Part shown: positions 36,013 to 44,101 of the stretch, piece after piece
Numbering within the stretch: the stretch's first letter is position 1
Layout: each line of letters starts with the position of its first letter
NCBI GenBank assembly: GCA_003278095.1
Contig: QCHB01000001.1
Coordinates: forward strand, 194,001 to 258,000
Length of the DNA: 64,000 nucleotides
Direction of reading: 5' to 3'
DNA from: SAR116 cluster bacterium AG-390-L20
Lineage (GTDB): Bacteria > Pseudomonadota > Alphaproteobacteria > Puniceispirillales > Marisalimonadaceae
Made by a program: the position numbers and the translations under genes
Notes under the pieces: generated by a model
The model's database searches: none
Seen by the model: only the letters and a program-made list of their open reading frames with translations
Told to the model about the DNA's origin: nothing

Positions 36013-36717
36013 TCAAGATATTATGCAACCACCATCTACATCTATTGTAGTACCAGTTATAAACTCGTTCTCGATTGCAAAAATTATTCCTTTGGCAACT
36101 TCATCTGGAGTGCCGGCCCTTGGAATTAGGTTATCACTAGTGGCTTTTTTATAATACTCCTCTCTAGCAGTTCCTTCAAGAGGACTCATTGGAGTATCAA
36201 TGATACCAGGAGAAACAATGTTGATCCTTTTAGGTAGTATTTCAGGTGCAATACCTCTCGCAAAAGCTTCTACTGCACCACCAACAGAAGAAATTGCGAT
36301 TTGTCCTGGACGACATTTTCTTGCAGGAGTCCCGCTTACTAAAACTATATTTCCATTATCTTTTAAAAATTTGGTACCTAATCTTACTACGTTAGTGTAT
36401 CCCCAAAGTTTATCAAATGATGCTTTATAGCCATCTAAATCCATAGAAAGAAAAGGACCAACAGCCCTTTTCCCACCAGTAGCAGCATTAACTAAAATAT
36501 CAAATTCACCTTCATCCTGAAAAAATTTTTCAACAGCTTCTCTATCAAGAACGTTTATTTTCTTTGTTGTAACGTTTTTTGGAAGTTGAGTTAATTTCTC
36601 GGGATTACGACTTATTGCAATAACATGTGCTCCTTTTTCAGATAACATTTGAGTTGCAGATAGACCAATTCCAGAAGTTCCGCCAAATACGATAGCCTTT
36701 TTGCCATTAATATTCAT
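36013..36717 (-). CDS. SDR-family protein lacking the Tyr-x3-Lys catalytic pair
   Basis: 234 residues with a classical Rossmann core: FGGTSGIGLSA (11-21), the VNAAT segment (76-80), VSGTPARK with Ser128, and INIVSPGIIDTP. In SDR enzymes a Tyr-x3-Lys motif follows the Ser by about 13 residues. Here the aligned stretch is ISSVG (142-146), followed by GAVEAFARG, so Tyr is Ile and Lys is Gly. The protein may bind NAD(P) without typical dehydrogenase activity, or use other residues. The C-terminal FITGTTIDVDGG is ordinary. It is a single gene with its own upstream gap. Confidence 0.85.
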   Translation of the reverse strand: MNINGKKAIVFGGTSGIGLSATQMLSEKGAHVIAISRNPEKLTQLPKNVTTKKINVLDREAVEKFFQDEGEFDILVNAATGGKRAVGPFLSMDLDGYKASFDKLWGYTNVVRLGTKFLKDNGNIVLVSGTPARKCRPGQIAISSVGGAVEAFARGIAPEILPKRINIVSPGIIDTPMSPLEGTAREEYYKKATSDNLIPRAGTPDEVAKGIIFAIENEFITGTTIDVDGGCIIS

Positions 36718-36820
36718 TTTTATTTTACCCTTTAAAATTTAATAAGAATTTATTAATTACTTATAACATTTCGGATATATATTTGTTAAAAAAGTTTTAG
36801 GTATTTTATAGGTGTTAAAT

Positions 36821-37513
36821 ATGACTGTTGAGCTATTTAGAAATAATTCTTATTTGAAAGAACATAAAACGATTATATCTGAAGTTGTACCAGAAGGATT
36901 AGTTCTAAATGAAACTATTTTTTACCCAGAAGGAGGGGGGCAACCAGGAGATGAAGGTTCAATTACATTTAAAAATAACAGAATAAAAATAGTCGGAACT
37001 AAATATATAAATAATAGGCTAGTTCATTTAACTGAAACCACTAATGACTGTAAACAAAATGAGGAAGTTACCATAATTTTAGATTGGTCAAAAAGATATA
37101 GTTACATGCAAGTGCATACCTGTCTTCATCTCTTGTGTTCAATAATACCTTACCCAGTTACAGGTGGTTCTATAGGGGATGGTAAAGGAAGACTTGATTT
37201 TGATCTTGAAACAAAGCCAGACAAAGAAGATGTTTTGTATAAATTAAATCAATTAATTCATAAAGATTATTCAGTTCAAATATCAAGTATAACAGATCAA
37301 GAATTAGACGAAAATCCAGATTTAGTAAGGACAATGTCTGTTAAACCGCCTAGAGGTTCAGGTCAAATAAGAATGATAAGGATAGGGGATGATGTTGATT
37401 TTCAACCTTGTGGAGGAACACATGTAAATAAAACTTTAGAAATTAAGTTAGTCCAATCAGTTAAAATTGAAAACAAGGGTAAAATGAATAAAAGAATAAT
37501 TTTAAATTTTTAA
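36821..37513 (+). CDS. Stand-alone alanyl-tRNA editing protein (AlaX type)
   Basis: 230 residues from the ATG at 36821, with TAGGTG upstream; a GTG three codons earlier is less likely. It resembles the editing domain of AlaRS, which removes wrongly attached Ser or Gly from tRNA-Ala. Zn ligands are visible in HTCLH (HxxxH) and CGGTH (CxxxH). The N-terminal glycine-rich loop FYPEGGGQPGDEG is typical, as is MSVKPPRGSGQIRMIRIG. It has no synthetase domain, so it would act in trans. Convergent with the methyltransferase gene seven bases away. Confidence 0.9.
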   Translation: MTVELFRNNSYLKEHKTIISEVVPEGLVLNETIFYPEGGGQPGDEGSITFKNNRIKIVGTKYINNRLVHLTETTNDCKQNEEVTIILDWSKRYSYMQVHTCLHLLCSIIPYPVTGGSIGDGKGRLDFDLETKPDKEDVLYKLNQLIHKDYSVQISSITDQELDENPDLVRTMSVKPPRGSGQIRMIRIGDDVDFQPCGGTHVNKTLEIKLVQSVKIENKGKMNKRIILNF

Positions 37514-37520
37514 ATAACAG

Positions 37521-38345
37521 CTATTTCTTACAAACTATCTCAAATGGCAATGTTCTATTTTCTTTAATAGATTGCATTGAGTTAGTAGATCTTTCATTCA
37601 TACTGTCCCCACCAATCACATGAATACCTAAAACAGGTTTTTTATTTTCAGATTTTAACCCAATAAGTTTTTCATAACCTGAAATATATTTGTCAGCAGT
37701 TTCAATAATTTTGATATCTGAAAAACCTGTATCTTTTAGTATAGAAATAGTTGTTTCAGGGGGTAATAAAAAGCTCATTTCTGAAGAATCAGCCCATGGC
37801 AGAGGAAAAATTGGATTACCCTCAGGGCCTAACCCGTGTTCAGTAAAAGCAAAAAAACTATCTTTTTTTAAAACTCTAAAAGCTTCAGAAAAGAATTTTT
37901 TTCTATCTGATATATTCATTGTTACGTGTTGTGAATACGCACCATCAAAAGTTTCATTCTTAAAATCTAATATTTCTCCATTTCCAACTAAAAGCTGAAT
38001 ATTATCGGACATAGAAGTAAGTTTATTGAATTCATTACCTATTTCAATGAAGCTTGGTGTTATGTCTATTCCAGTGATGAAGCATTTAAATTCTTTAGCG
38101 TAATATCTTGCTGGTCCACCAAGACCACAACCAATATCTATAATTTTTTGATTTTTTGATATTGGCATTCTTTTACCAAGGTCAACAGTGGCAGCAATCC
38201 CCCTTGCGTGATATTGATCAATAGGAAATAAATCTTCAATATTTAATTCTTTATTGATTAAACCCGCTTCCGACATTGCGTGGTGTACTCGTGAAAAAAT
38301 ATCACCTCTCGTCCAAAAATTTTCAATACTTTTTGAGTTTATCAT
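37521..38345 (-). CDS. Class I SAM-dependent methyltransferase (sarcosine/dimethylglycine methyltransferase-like)
   Basis: 274 residues. The SAM-binding motif is IIDIGCGLGGPARYYA (about 74-89), followed by ITGIDITPSFIEIGN and FDGAYSQHVTMNI. The Gly-Leu-Gly-Gly-Pro form and ADSSEMSFLLPPE occur in small-molecule N-methyltransferases that act on glycine, sarcosine or dimethylglycine and in related UbiE-like proteins. That substrate would connect with soxBDAG and the GMC oxidoreductase next door, but I cannot confirm it. It lies 11 bases after the GMC gene on the same strand. Confidence 0.75.
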   Translation of the reverse strand: MINSKSIENFWTRGDIFSRVHHAMSEAGLINKELNIEDLFPIDQYHARGIAATVDLGKRMPISKNQKIIDIGCGLGGPARYYAKEFKCFITGIDITPSFIEIGNEFNKLTSMSDNIQLLVGNGEILDFKNETFDGAYSQHVTMNISDRKKFFSEAFRVLKKDSFFAFTEHGLGPEGNPIFPLPWADSSEMSFLLPPETTISILKDTGFSDIKIIETADKYISGYEKLIGLKSENKKPVLGIHVIGGDSMNERSTNSMQSIKENRTLPFEIVCKK

Positions 38346-38356
38346 TTATTTAAATT

Positions 38357-39952
38357 TTAGTTGTTGAGAATAAAATCTGCACATCTTTCACCTATCATCA
38401 TGCAAGCAGCATTTGTGTTCCCTGAAATCAGAGTAGGCATTATAGATGCATCTGCTATCCGGAGCCCTTGTATTCCATGGACTTTTAGATTTTTATCAAC
38501 AACTGCATTTTCATCAAAACCCATTTTACAGGTCCCAACTGGATGATAGACTGTTTCGGCTTTATCTCTAATGAAATTCAAAATATCTTCATCGCTTGAA
38601 TAATCCAATCCGGGCTGAATTTCTAAATCACAAAATTCCTTCATTGGAGCGGATTGCATTAGTTTTCTGATTAGCTTTACTCCATCAACAAGTGTGTCCT
38701 TATCTAGTTGATTAGACATGAAGTTAAATTTTATACTTGGAAATTCGTTTGGATCGTTAGACTTAATATGAATACTCCCTTTACTTTCAGGCCTGTTTTG
38801 GTTGACCGTGCAAGTTATGCCTGGTTCTTTTCCTAATGATCTTTTACCATCTTTCAAAACTACTCTATATGGTATAAAATGTACCTGAATGTCTGGTGAA
38901 GCTAGTTCTTTTCTTGTTTTAAAAAATCCAACAACTGGTGCAGACGGAAGTGCTAAAAAACCGTCTTTTTTAAACATATATTTAAAAACTTGCTTAACTA
39001 GGTTAATACCACCAGCTTTATCGTTATAGGAAATACCTTCTTTATTAACTCTGTAAATTATACGTGGAGCAATATGATCACGTAGATTTTCTCCAACCCC
39101 AACTAAATGATGAAGTGGCTCAATTCCATTTTTTTTAAGTATAGAGCTGTTCCCAATACCTGACAATTCCAAAATTTGTGGAGAATTAATTGCTCCACCT
39201 GACAGAATAACTTCTTTTGAAGTCATAAATGTTGATATTTTATTTTTATTTTTTACTTCTAACCCAATACATTTTTTTTTCTCAAAGAGTAATTTTGTAA
39301 CCAACGAGTTGGTTATAATTGTAAGATTTTTTCTTGATTTTATAGGTCTGAGATAAGCAACTTCTGCACTCATCCTTTCACCTTTATAAATTGTAGTCTG
39401 AGTATAGCCTAGACCTTCTTGTTCTTCGCCATTATAGTCTTCATTGAAAGGAATATTATTGACTTCTCCAGATTTAAAGATCGCATCATAAATGGGGTTT
39501 CTGTCACTTACTTCAGAAACTTTAAGTGGCCCTTCTTCGCCTCGTAATTCAGAGGGTTTACCTTGATAATTTTCCATTTTCTTAAAGAAAGGAAGTACAT
39601 CATCGTATGACCAACCTGTATTGCCCATTTGAGCCCATGTATCATAATCTAATTTGTTTCCTCTTACAAAAACTAAACCATTGATAGAACTGGAGCCGCC
39701 TAGTAATTTTCCTCTTGGTATTGGGATTTCTCTGTTTCCAGTATTTTCCTCTGGTTCGGATCTATACCTCCAATTTGCGAGTGGATTGTCAATTAAGAGA
39801 GCAAAACTAGCTGGAAGCCTTGAAATTGGATGAGAAGATCTGCCTGCCTCAATAAGTAAAACTTTATTTACATTATTTTCAGACAATCTATTAGCAACAG
39901 CACAGCCAGCAGAGCCTCCACCAACTACAATATAATCAAATTTGTTAGTCAT
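38357..39952 (-). CDS. GMC family oxidoreductase (choline dehydrogenase-like)
   Basis: 531 residues, the typical length of choline/alcohol dehydrogenases of the glucose-methanol-choline family. The FAD motif YIVVGGGSAGCAVANRL is at about 7-23, then EAGRSSHP, RGKLLGGSSSINGLVFVRG and VILSGGAINSPQILELSGIG. The C-terminal catalytic His region shows VYHPVGTCKMG and GLRIADASIMPTLISGNTN. The substrate could be choline or another alcohol. It precedes the methyltransferase. No betaine aldehyde dehydrogenase gene lies nearby, which weakens a betA call. Confidence 0.88.
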   Translation of the reverse strand: MTNKFDYIVVGGGSAGCAVANRLSENNVNKVLLIEAGRSSHPISRLPASFALLIDNPLANWRYRSEPEENTGNREIPIPRGKLLGGSSSINGLVFVRGNKLDYDTWAQMGNTGWSYDDVLPFFKKMENYQGKPSELRGEEGPLKVSEVSDRNPIYDAIFKSGEVNNIPFNEDYNGEEQEGLGYTQTTIYKGERMSAEVAYLRPIKSRKNLTIITNSLVTKLLFEKKKCIGLEVKNKNKISTFMTSKEVILSGGAINSPQILELSGIGNSSILKKNGIEPLHHLVGVGENLRDHIAPRIIYRVNKEGISYNDKAGGINLVKQVFKYMFKKDGFLALPSAPVVGFFKTRKELASPDIQVHFIPYRVVLKDGKRSLGKEPGITCTVNQNRPESKGSIHIKSNDPNEFPSIKFNFMSNQLDKDTLVDGVKLIRKLMQSAPMKEFCDLEIQPGLDYSSDEDILNFIRDKAETVYHPVGTCKMGFDENAVVDKNLKVHGIQGLRIADASIMPTLISGNTNAACMMIGERCADFILNN

Positions 39953-40101
39953 AAACTTTCCTTACAAACTACAATTTTAATCATATATATTTCGATATCA
40001 ATGCCAAAATTATAATAATTGCAAATTCTTTTAAAAAATTCACTTGATTGAAATAATTTAAAAAGAATGATAATTAACCAAAACTTGTTAGGAGTATTAT
40101 T

Positions 40102-40704
40102 TTGTTAGAATGGATCTTAGATGTATCTCAAATAATAATTGCAGATATTGTTTTGTCTGGTGATAATGCTTTAATAATTGGAATGGCTGCATCAGCAGTT
40201 CCAGAAGAAAGCCGAAGAAAAGTAATTTTTATTGGGCTGATGGCGGCAGCCATTTTAAGAGTTTTATTTGCTCTTGTTGCATCTTACCTCATAAGTATAC
40301 CTGGACTGCTTCTATTAGGCGGATTGTTGCTCTTTTGGGTGTGTTGGAAATTTTATGGAGATATAAAAGAATTTTCCTCGAATAATGAGGAAAAAGAAAA
40401 ACTTCAAAAAGATGTTTCAGGTAAAGGAATAAAAGCTGCACTTATAACTATCATAATAGCTGACGTATCTATGTCGCTTGATAATGTCATTGCAATAACT
40501 GCAATAGCAAGAGATAACAAAACATTATTAATTTTTGGCATAGCATTTGCCATATTAATTATGGCGCTTTTTGCAACGGCAATTGTCAAATTATTAACTA
40601 AATTTAAATGGTTATCGTATTTAGGCTTAATATTTCTTGTTTACCTATCGTCAAAGATGACCTTTGATGGTTGGTTGCAACTTTATCCTTTTTTACAAAG
40701 TTAA
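40102..40704 (+). CDS. TerC/YjbE-family integral membrane protein
   Basis: 200 residues with about six to seven membrane spans. Family marks are IIIADIVLSGDNALIIGMAAS (about 10-30) and ADVSMSLDNVIAITAIA, the paired Asp-bearing motifs of the TerC family. Members of the YjbE and YkoY type have been linked to Mn export that metallates secreted proteins. The start is a TTG preceded by AGGAG. I looked for a yybP-ykoY riboswitch in the 149-base upstream gap and did not recognise one. Confidence 0.88.
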   Translation: MLEWILDVSQIIIADIVLSGDNALIIGMAASAVPEESRRKVIFIGLMAAAILRVLFALVASYLISIPGLLLLGGLLLFWVCWKFYGDIKEFSSNNEEKEKLQKDVSGKGIKAALITIIIADVSMSLDNVIAITAIARDNKTLLIFGIAFAILIMALFATAIVKLLTKFKWLSYLGLIFLVYLSSKMTFDGWLQLYPFLQS

Positions 40705-40705
40705 G

Positions 40706-42763
40706 CTACGACCCCAACCATTTTGGAAACCAAAGGGCTATGTCGGGTATAAACATGACTAGAAGCATTCCAGTTATTTGAAGAGCAATAAATGGTAACA
40801 CTGATAGAAAAATCTCTTGCAGAGTTATATCAGCTGGTGCAACAGATTTTAGCCAAAAACATGCTGGGCCAAAAGGTGGCGATAAGAAATATATTTGAAT
40901 GTTCATTACGAACAATACCCCAAACCAAACTGCAGCCCATTCTGGCTCTAATCCTAATTCAGGAGCCATACCAACGACAACTGGAGCAAAAACTGGAACT
41001 GTAATAAATGCTATGGCTATCCATTCCATAAATGTACCAAGTATGACCAGAATACCCATCATAACAAAGACTATTCCAATTGCAGGAAGACCTAATCCAG
41101 AAAATAATGACCTCATAAAATCTGCGCCACCGATCAAGTTATAAATACCAACAAAAGCAACAGCTCCCAAAATTAACCAAATAATTGTACCTACAGTAGA
41201 CATTGTACCAGCAAGAGCTACTTGTAAAAGGTTCCAGCTATAAGCGTTTCTAAACCAGGCAACAAAAATAGCTCCTAATACACCAACTGCAGCAGCTTCA
41301 GTAACAGATGCTATACCTCCGTATATTGACCCCATCACACAAAAAATTAAAAATATACTTAGGAAAACGGCATATAATTTATCCTTTGACATTTTCATAT
41401 CACCTTTACGGGCTTTGGCAACTTCTTCAGCTGTAGGCGCCATGGCAGGATTTAAATTACATCTTACTAGCACATATATTGCATAGAGACCGGCAAGCAT
41501 TAATCCTGGAACAGCTCCAGCCATAAACAAGTCTCCTATTGCCACTTGTGCTGACAAACCATAAATAATCATAATGATACTGGGTGGGATAAGTGTTGCT
41601 AGTGCTCCAGAAGCACAGATCAATCCTATAGACATTTTTCTGTCATATCCAAGTCTAAGAAGTTGGGGTAAAGCTACAAGTCCAAGCATAACAATTTCAC
41701 CACCCATGACACCTGACATTGCGGCTAAAACGACCGCAACCGCTATTGTTTGGATAGCAACTCCTCCACGGAGCTTTCCTGCAAATATTGACATCGCATC
41801 AAATAAATCTTCAGCTACTCCAGCTCTTTCCAAAATAGATGCCATTAATACAAATAGAGGAACAGCTATTAAAGGGTATTTTTCTAGTAATCCAAAAGCA
41901 TTAGTAGAAACAAGATACAAACCTCCGTATCCAAAATAACAAAGTGCGCTTAGGACTGAGACAAATAAAGTTACAACTCCTAACGGCATACCAGTCATCA
42001 TTAAAACGAGCATAAGTGCAACAATTAGTAGGCTTGCAGTCCCTATATTCATGTCCTGCATATTTAAATAATCTTGGGGATTAATATGAGTTCCAACAGC
42101 AGAATATATAGAATTTATGGAACCAAAAAAACTTGTTTCTCCCATTAAGTGAACAGCAATAACACATATAATTCTTAAGACGATTATTCCACAAATAAAC
42201 AAAACAATTTGTTTTGCAACCTTTGTGGAAAAGTGACGATACAGATTAATCATTAATTGACTTAAGTAAGTAATTGCTCCAATAGTAAGCATTGATTTCA
42301 AAATCATTGGCTGAGGTGAGTTCCATGCACTTCCTGCCTTTTCAAGCATCATAACGGAATCAAGTGCCCTTATTACTGAGTCATCTATTAATAACCATAG
42401 TGCTATTATACCGACAACGTAAGCAATAAAGTCAAGCCACCACTTTCCTTTATCCGAGGCCATAATATAAAAAACTGTAATACCTATATGTCGCTTGTGA
42501 AGTGTTACATATGCAGCAGATAACATCCATGCTGTAGCGGCAAGAACCATTACAATTTCAAAAACCCACTGAGTTGGAGCATTAAATACATATCTAGAAA
42601 TTACTTCAAAACCTGTAACAGCTGCACAAACTAGATATAATTGGGCAACAGCTAGCCCAGAAAATTTACTAAAATGATCAAAGAAAGCAAAACTATCTTT
42701 ACCTGATTCAAAATTTTCCATATTGTCTAGATCAGTCTCATTCTTTTGGATCATTTCCGACAT
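40706..42763 (-). CDS. TRAP transporter fused permease (small plus large subunit), system 3
   Basis: 685 residues: a DctQ-like part at about 30-220 joined to a DctM-like part from about 240. The DctQ part shows FEVISRYVFNAPTQWVFEI and AYVTLHKRHIGITVFY; the DctM part shows YPLIAVPLFVLMASILERAG, AAMSGVMGGEIVMLG, ASGALATLIPPSIIMIIYG and SPPFGPACFWLKSVAP. It is a sodium-coupled importer channel. The gene runs away from its probable binding protein at 43034, with a shared 125-base control region. The start is preceded by GGGGGAAG. Confidence 0.93.
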   Translation of the reverse strand: MSEMIQKNETDLDNMENFESGKDSFAFFDHFSKFSGLAVAQLYLVCAAVTGFEVISRYVFNAPTQWVFEIVMVLAATAWMLSAAYVTLHKRHIGITVFYIMASDKGKWWLDFIAYVVGIIALWLLIDDSVIRALDSVMMLEKAGSAWNSPQPMILKSMLTIGAITYLSQLMINLYRHFSTKVAKQIVLFICGIIVLRIICVIAVHLMGETSFFGSINSIYSAVGTHINPQDYLNMQDMNIGTASLLIVALMLVLMMTGMPLGVVTLFVSVLSALCYFGYGGLYLVSTNAFGLLEKYPLIAVPLFVLMASILERAGVAEDLFDAMSIFAGKLRGGVAIQTIAVAVVLAAMSGVMGGEIVMLGLVALPQLLRLGYDRKMSIGLICASGALATLIPPSIIMIIYGLSAQVAIGDLFMAGAVPGLMLAGLYAIYVLVRCNLNPAMAPTAEEVAKARKGDMKMSKDKLYAVFLSIFLIFCVMGSIYGGIASVTEAAAVGVLGAIFVAWFRNAYSWNLLQVALAGTMSTVGTIIWLILGAVAFVGIYNLIGGADFMRSLFSGLGLPAIGIVFVMMGILVILGTFMEWIAIAFITVPVFAPVVVGMAPELGLEPEWAAVWFGVLFVMNIQIYFLSPPFGPACFWLKSVAPADITLQEIFLSVLPFIALQITGMLLVMFIPDIALWFPKWLGS

Positions 42764-42888
42764 TTACTTCCCCCAAGTTATTTTTAAAAATTTATATTTT
42801 TATCTTGCAATTGTCTGAGATTTATCAATTATAAATAATATCTATTAGAGACATAAATTTAACTATGTCAAGAACCAAGGGGGAAAAG

Positions 42889-43011
42889 ATGGCGAAACCG
42901 GTAAGAAGTGATCATGTTGATACATATGGTCCATGGGCTTGGGTTGCTGGAATGGCTTTTGCGGGTCTTGTAACATGGATCATGTTTTATATAGCTGACG
43001 GCTTCAGTTAA
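42889..43011 (+). CDS. Small single-span membrane protein, 40 residues, upstream of a TRAP binding protein
   Basis: A 40-residue frame from ATG 42889 to TAA 43009-43011. It starts MAKPVRSDHVDTYGPWAWVA, continues with one membrane span (about residues 18-35) and ends in ADGFS. AAGGGGG lies eight bases before the ATG, a strong ribosome site. It ends 22 bases before the binding-protein GTG on the same strand, so both are probably on one transcript. I do not recognise a named family. It could be an accessory subunit of TRAP system 3 or a small leader protein. Support is the good ribosome site, clear topology and position. Confidence 0.65.
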   Translation: MAKPVRSDHVDTYGPWAWVAGMAFAGLVTWIMFYIADGFS

Positions 43012-43020
43012 TTTTCACAA

Positions 43021-43029
43021 GAGGAGGAG
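43021..43029 (+). promoter_or_regulatory. Strong ribosome-binding site of the TRAP binding-protein gene
   Basis: GAGGAGGAG lies five bases before the GTG at 43034 and fixes that non-ATG codon as the start. It is the strongest Shine-Dalgarno match I saw in the window, fitting heavy production of a periplasmic binding protein. Confidence 0.8.
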
Positions 43030-43033
43030 AAAA

Positions 43034-44050
43034 GTGAAAAAATATCTAATAAGTGCTTTAGTAGTTGCGGGTTTAACCTTTACAGGTGCTGCAAGTGCAA
43101 AGAAATTAAAATTTCAAATGAGTTCCAAGGCTGGTGACTGGGCGCATACCTACATGGCAAAACACGCTCCAGTATTATCAGATCTAACTAACGGAGAACT
43201 GCAGATTGAAGGATTGCCAACTAAATCTGTTGTACCACACAGGGAAACTATTGATGCGGTAGCAAATGGAATTTTAGATGGTGACTTTAATGCAATAGCT
43301 TATTTTGCAGGAAGAGATCCAGCTTTTGCAATCATGGGTGACTTGATTGCGGGTTACGATACACCAAAACAATATCAAGAATATTGTATGCATGGTGGTG
43401 GTAAAGAAATGCTACAAAAAATCTATGACAAAGTTTTACCGGGTAAAATTCACGTACTAGGTTGTGGTCCTTATGGAAAAGAAGCTCTTGTTTCTAAGGT
43501 TCCAATTAATGGTGTTGCAGATCTTAAAGGTGTGAAAATCAGATCCCCTGAAGGTTTGGCTGCAGATGTTTTCAGAAGAGCAGGTGCTTCACCATCTTCA
43601 CTTCCTTTTTCTGAAGTTTATACTTCACTAGAAAAAGGTATTGTTGATGCAGCTGATGCCTCTGTGTACATAAACAATCATGCTAGTGGTTTCCATAAAA
43701 TTGCTAAATACCCACTTTACCCAGGTATTCACTCAATGGCTAACCTTCAAACTATTATTAACAAAAAAGTTTATAATAAGTTAAGTAAGCAAAACCAAAC
43801 AGCTTTAACAGTCTGGACATACTGGACTTGGACAGCTAAATTAAGGGATGCTGGTTTAGAAGGAAGAGCGCAGGTTGCTAAGGATAAAGCTGCTGGTGAT
43901 TTAACAATTATAGATTGGCCTGTAAGTGAAAGAGCGAAGTTCAGAAAAATTGCAGTAGATGCATGGAACTCTGCAGCTTCAAAAAGCCCACTTGCAAAAG
44001 AGGCTTTAGATTCTAATCTAGCTTATATGAAAAAGATAGGTTTACTCTAA
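43034..44050 (+). CDS. TRAP transporter substrate-binding protein (DctP family), system 3
   Basis: 338 residues, GTG start with a strong ribosome site. A signal peptide of about 22 residues ends in GAASAKK. Family marks are DLKGVKIRSPEGLAADVFRRAGA with the Arg for the substrate carboxylate, PFSEVYTSLEKGIVDAADAS and the WTYWTWTAKLRDAG region. The Cys-containing YCMHGGGKEML and GCGPYGKEAL are characteristic of a branch distinct from systems 1 and 2. Substrate unknown. A terminator hairpin follows the stop. The permease gene is divergent, beyond the small membrane-protein gene. Confidence 0.92.
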   Translation: MKKYLISALVVAGLTFTGAASAKKLKFQMSSKAGDWAHTYMAKHAPVLSDLTNGELQIEGLPTKSVVPHRETIDAVANGILDGDFNAIAYFAGRDPAFAIMGDLIAGYDTPKQYQEYCMHGGGKEMLQKIYDKVLPGKIHVLGCGPYGKEALVSKVPINGVADLKGVKIRSPEGLAADVFRRAGASPSSLPFSEVYTSLEKGIVDAADASVYINNHASGFHKIAKYPLYPGIHSMANLQTIINKKVYNKLSKQNQTALTVWTYWTWTAKLRDAGLEGRAQVAKDKAAGDLTIIDWPVSERAKFRKIAVDAWNSAASKSPLAKEALDSNLAYMKKIGLL

Positions 44051-44062
44051 AAGTAAAAGTTT

Positions 44063-44101
44063 AAAAAAAGCTTGTTGATTATCAATCAGCAAGCTTTTTT
44101 T
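44063..44101 (+). terminator. Terminator of the TRAP binding-protein gene, overlapping the amidase stop
   Basis: Arms 44063-44080 and 44084-44101 form an 18-pair stem with a three-base loop and a T-run at the 3' side. One pair (44075 with 44089) is G-U on plus-strand RNA but A-C on the minus strand, so the hairpin is best on the plus strand. The last codons and TGA of the convergent amidase gene (44086 onward) lie in the right arm. Confidence 0.85.

Noticed and set aside
37505-37530. Short hairpin between the AlaX and methyltransferase genes
   Set aside because: Only about five A/T-rich pairs; too weak to call a terminator.
38357-39952. Naming the GMC oxidoreductase betA
   Set aside because: The family is broad and no betaine aldehyde dehydrogenase, betI or choline transporter gene is adjacent.
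39953-40101. yybP-ykoY (Mn) riboswitch upstream of the TerC-like gene
   Set aside because: Expected from the family association, but I could not recognise the conserved core in this gap.
41574-41939. 121-codon open frame on the plus strand
   Set aside because: Antisense to the fused TRAP permease; no start signal or recognisable domain.
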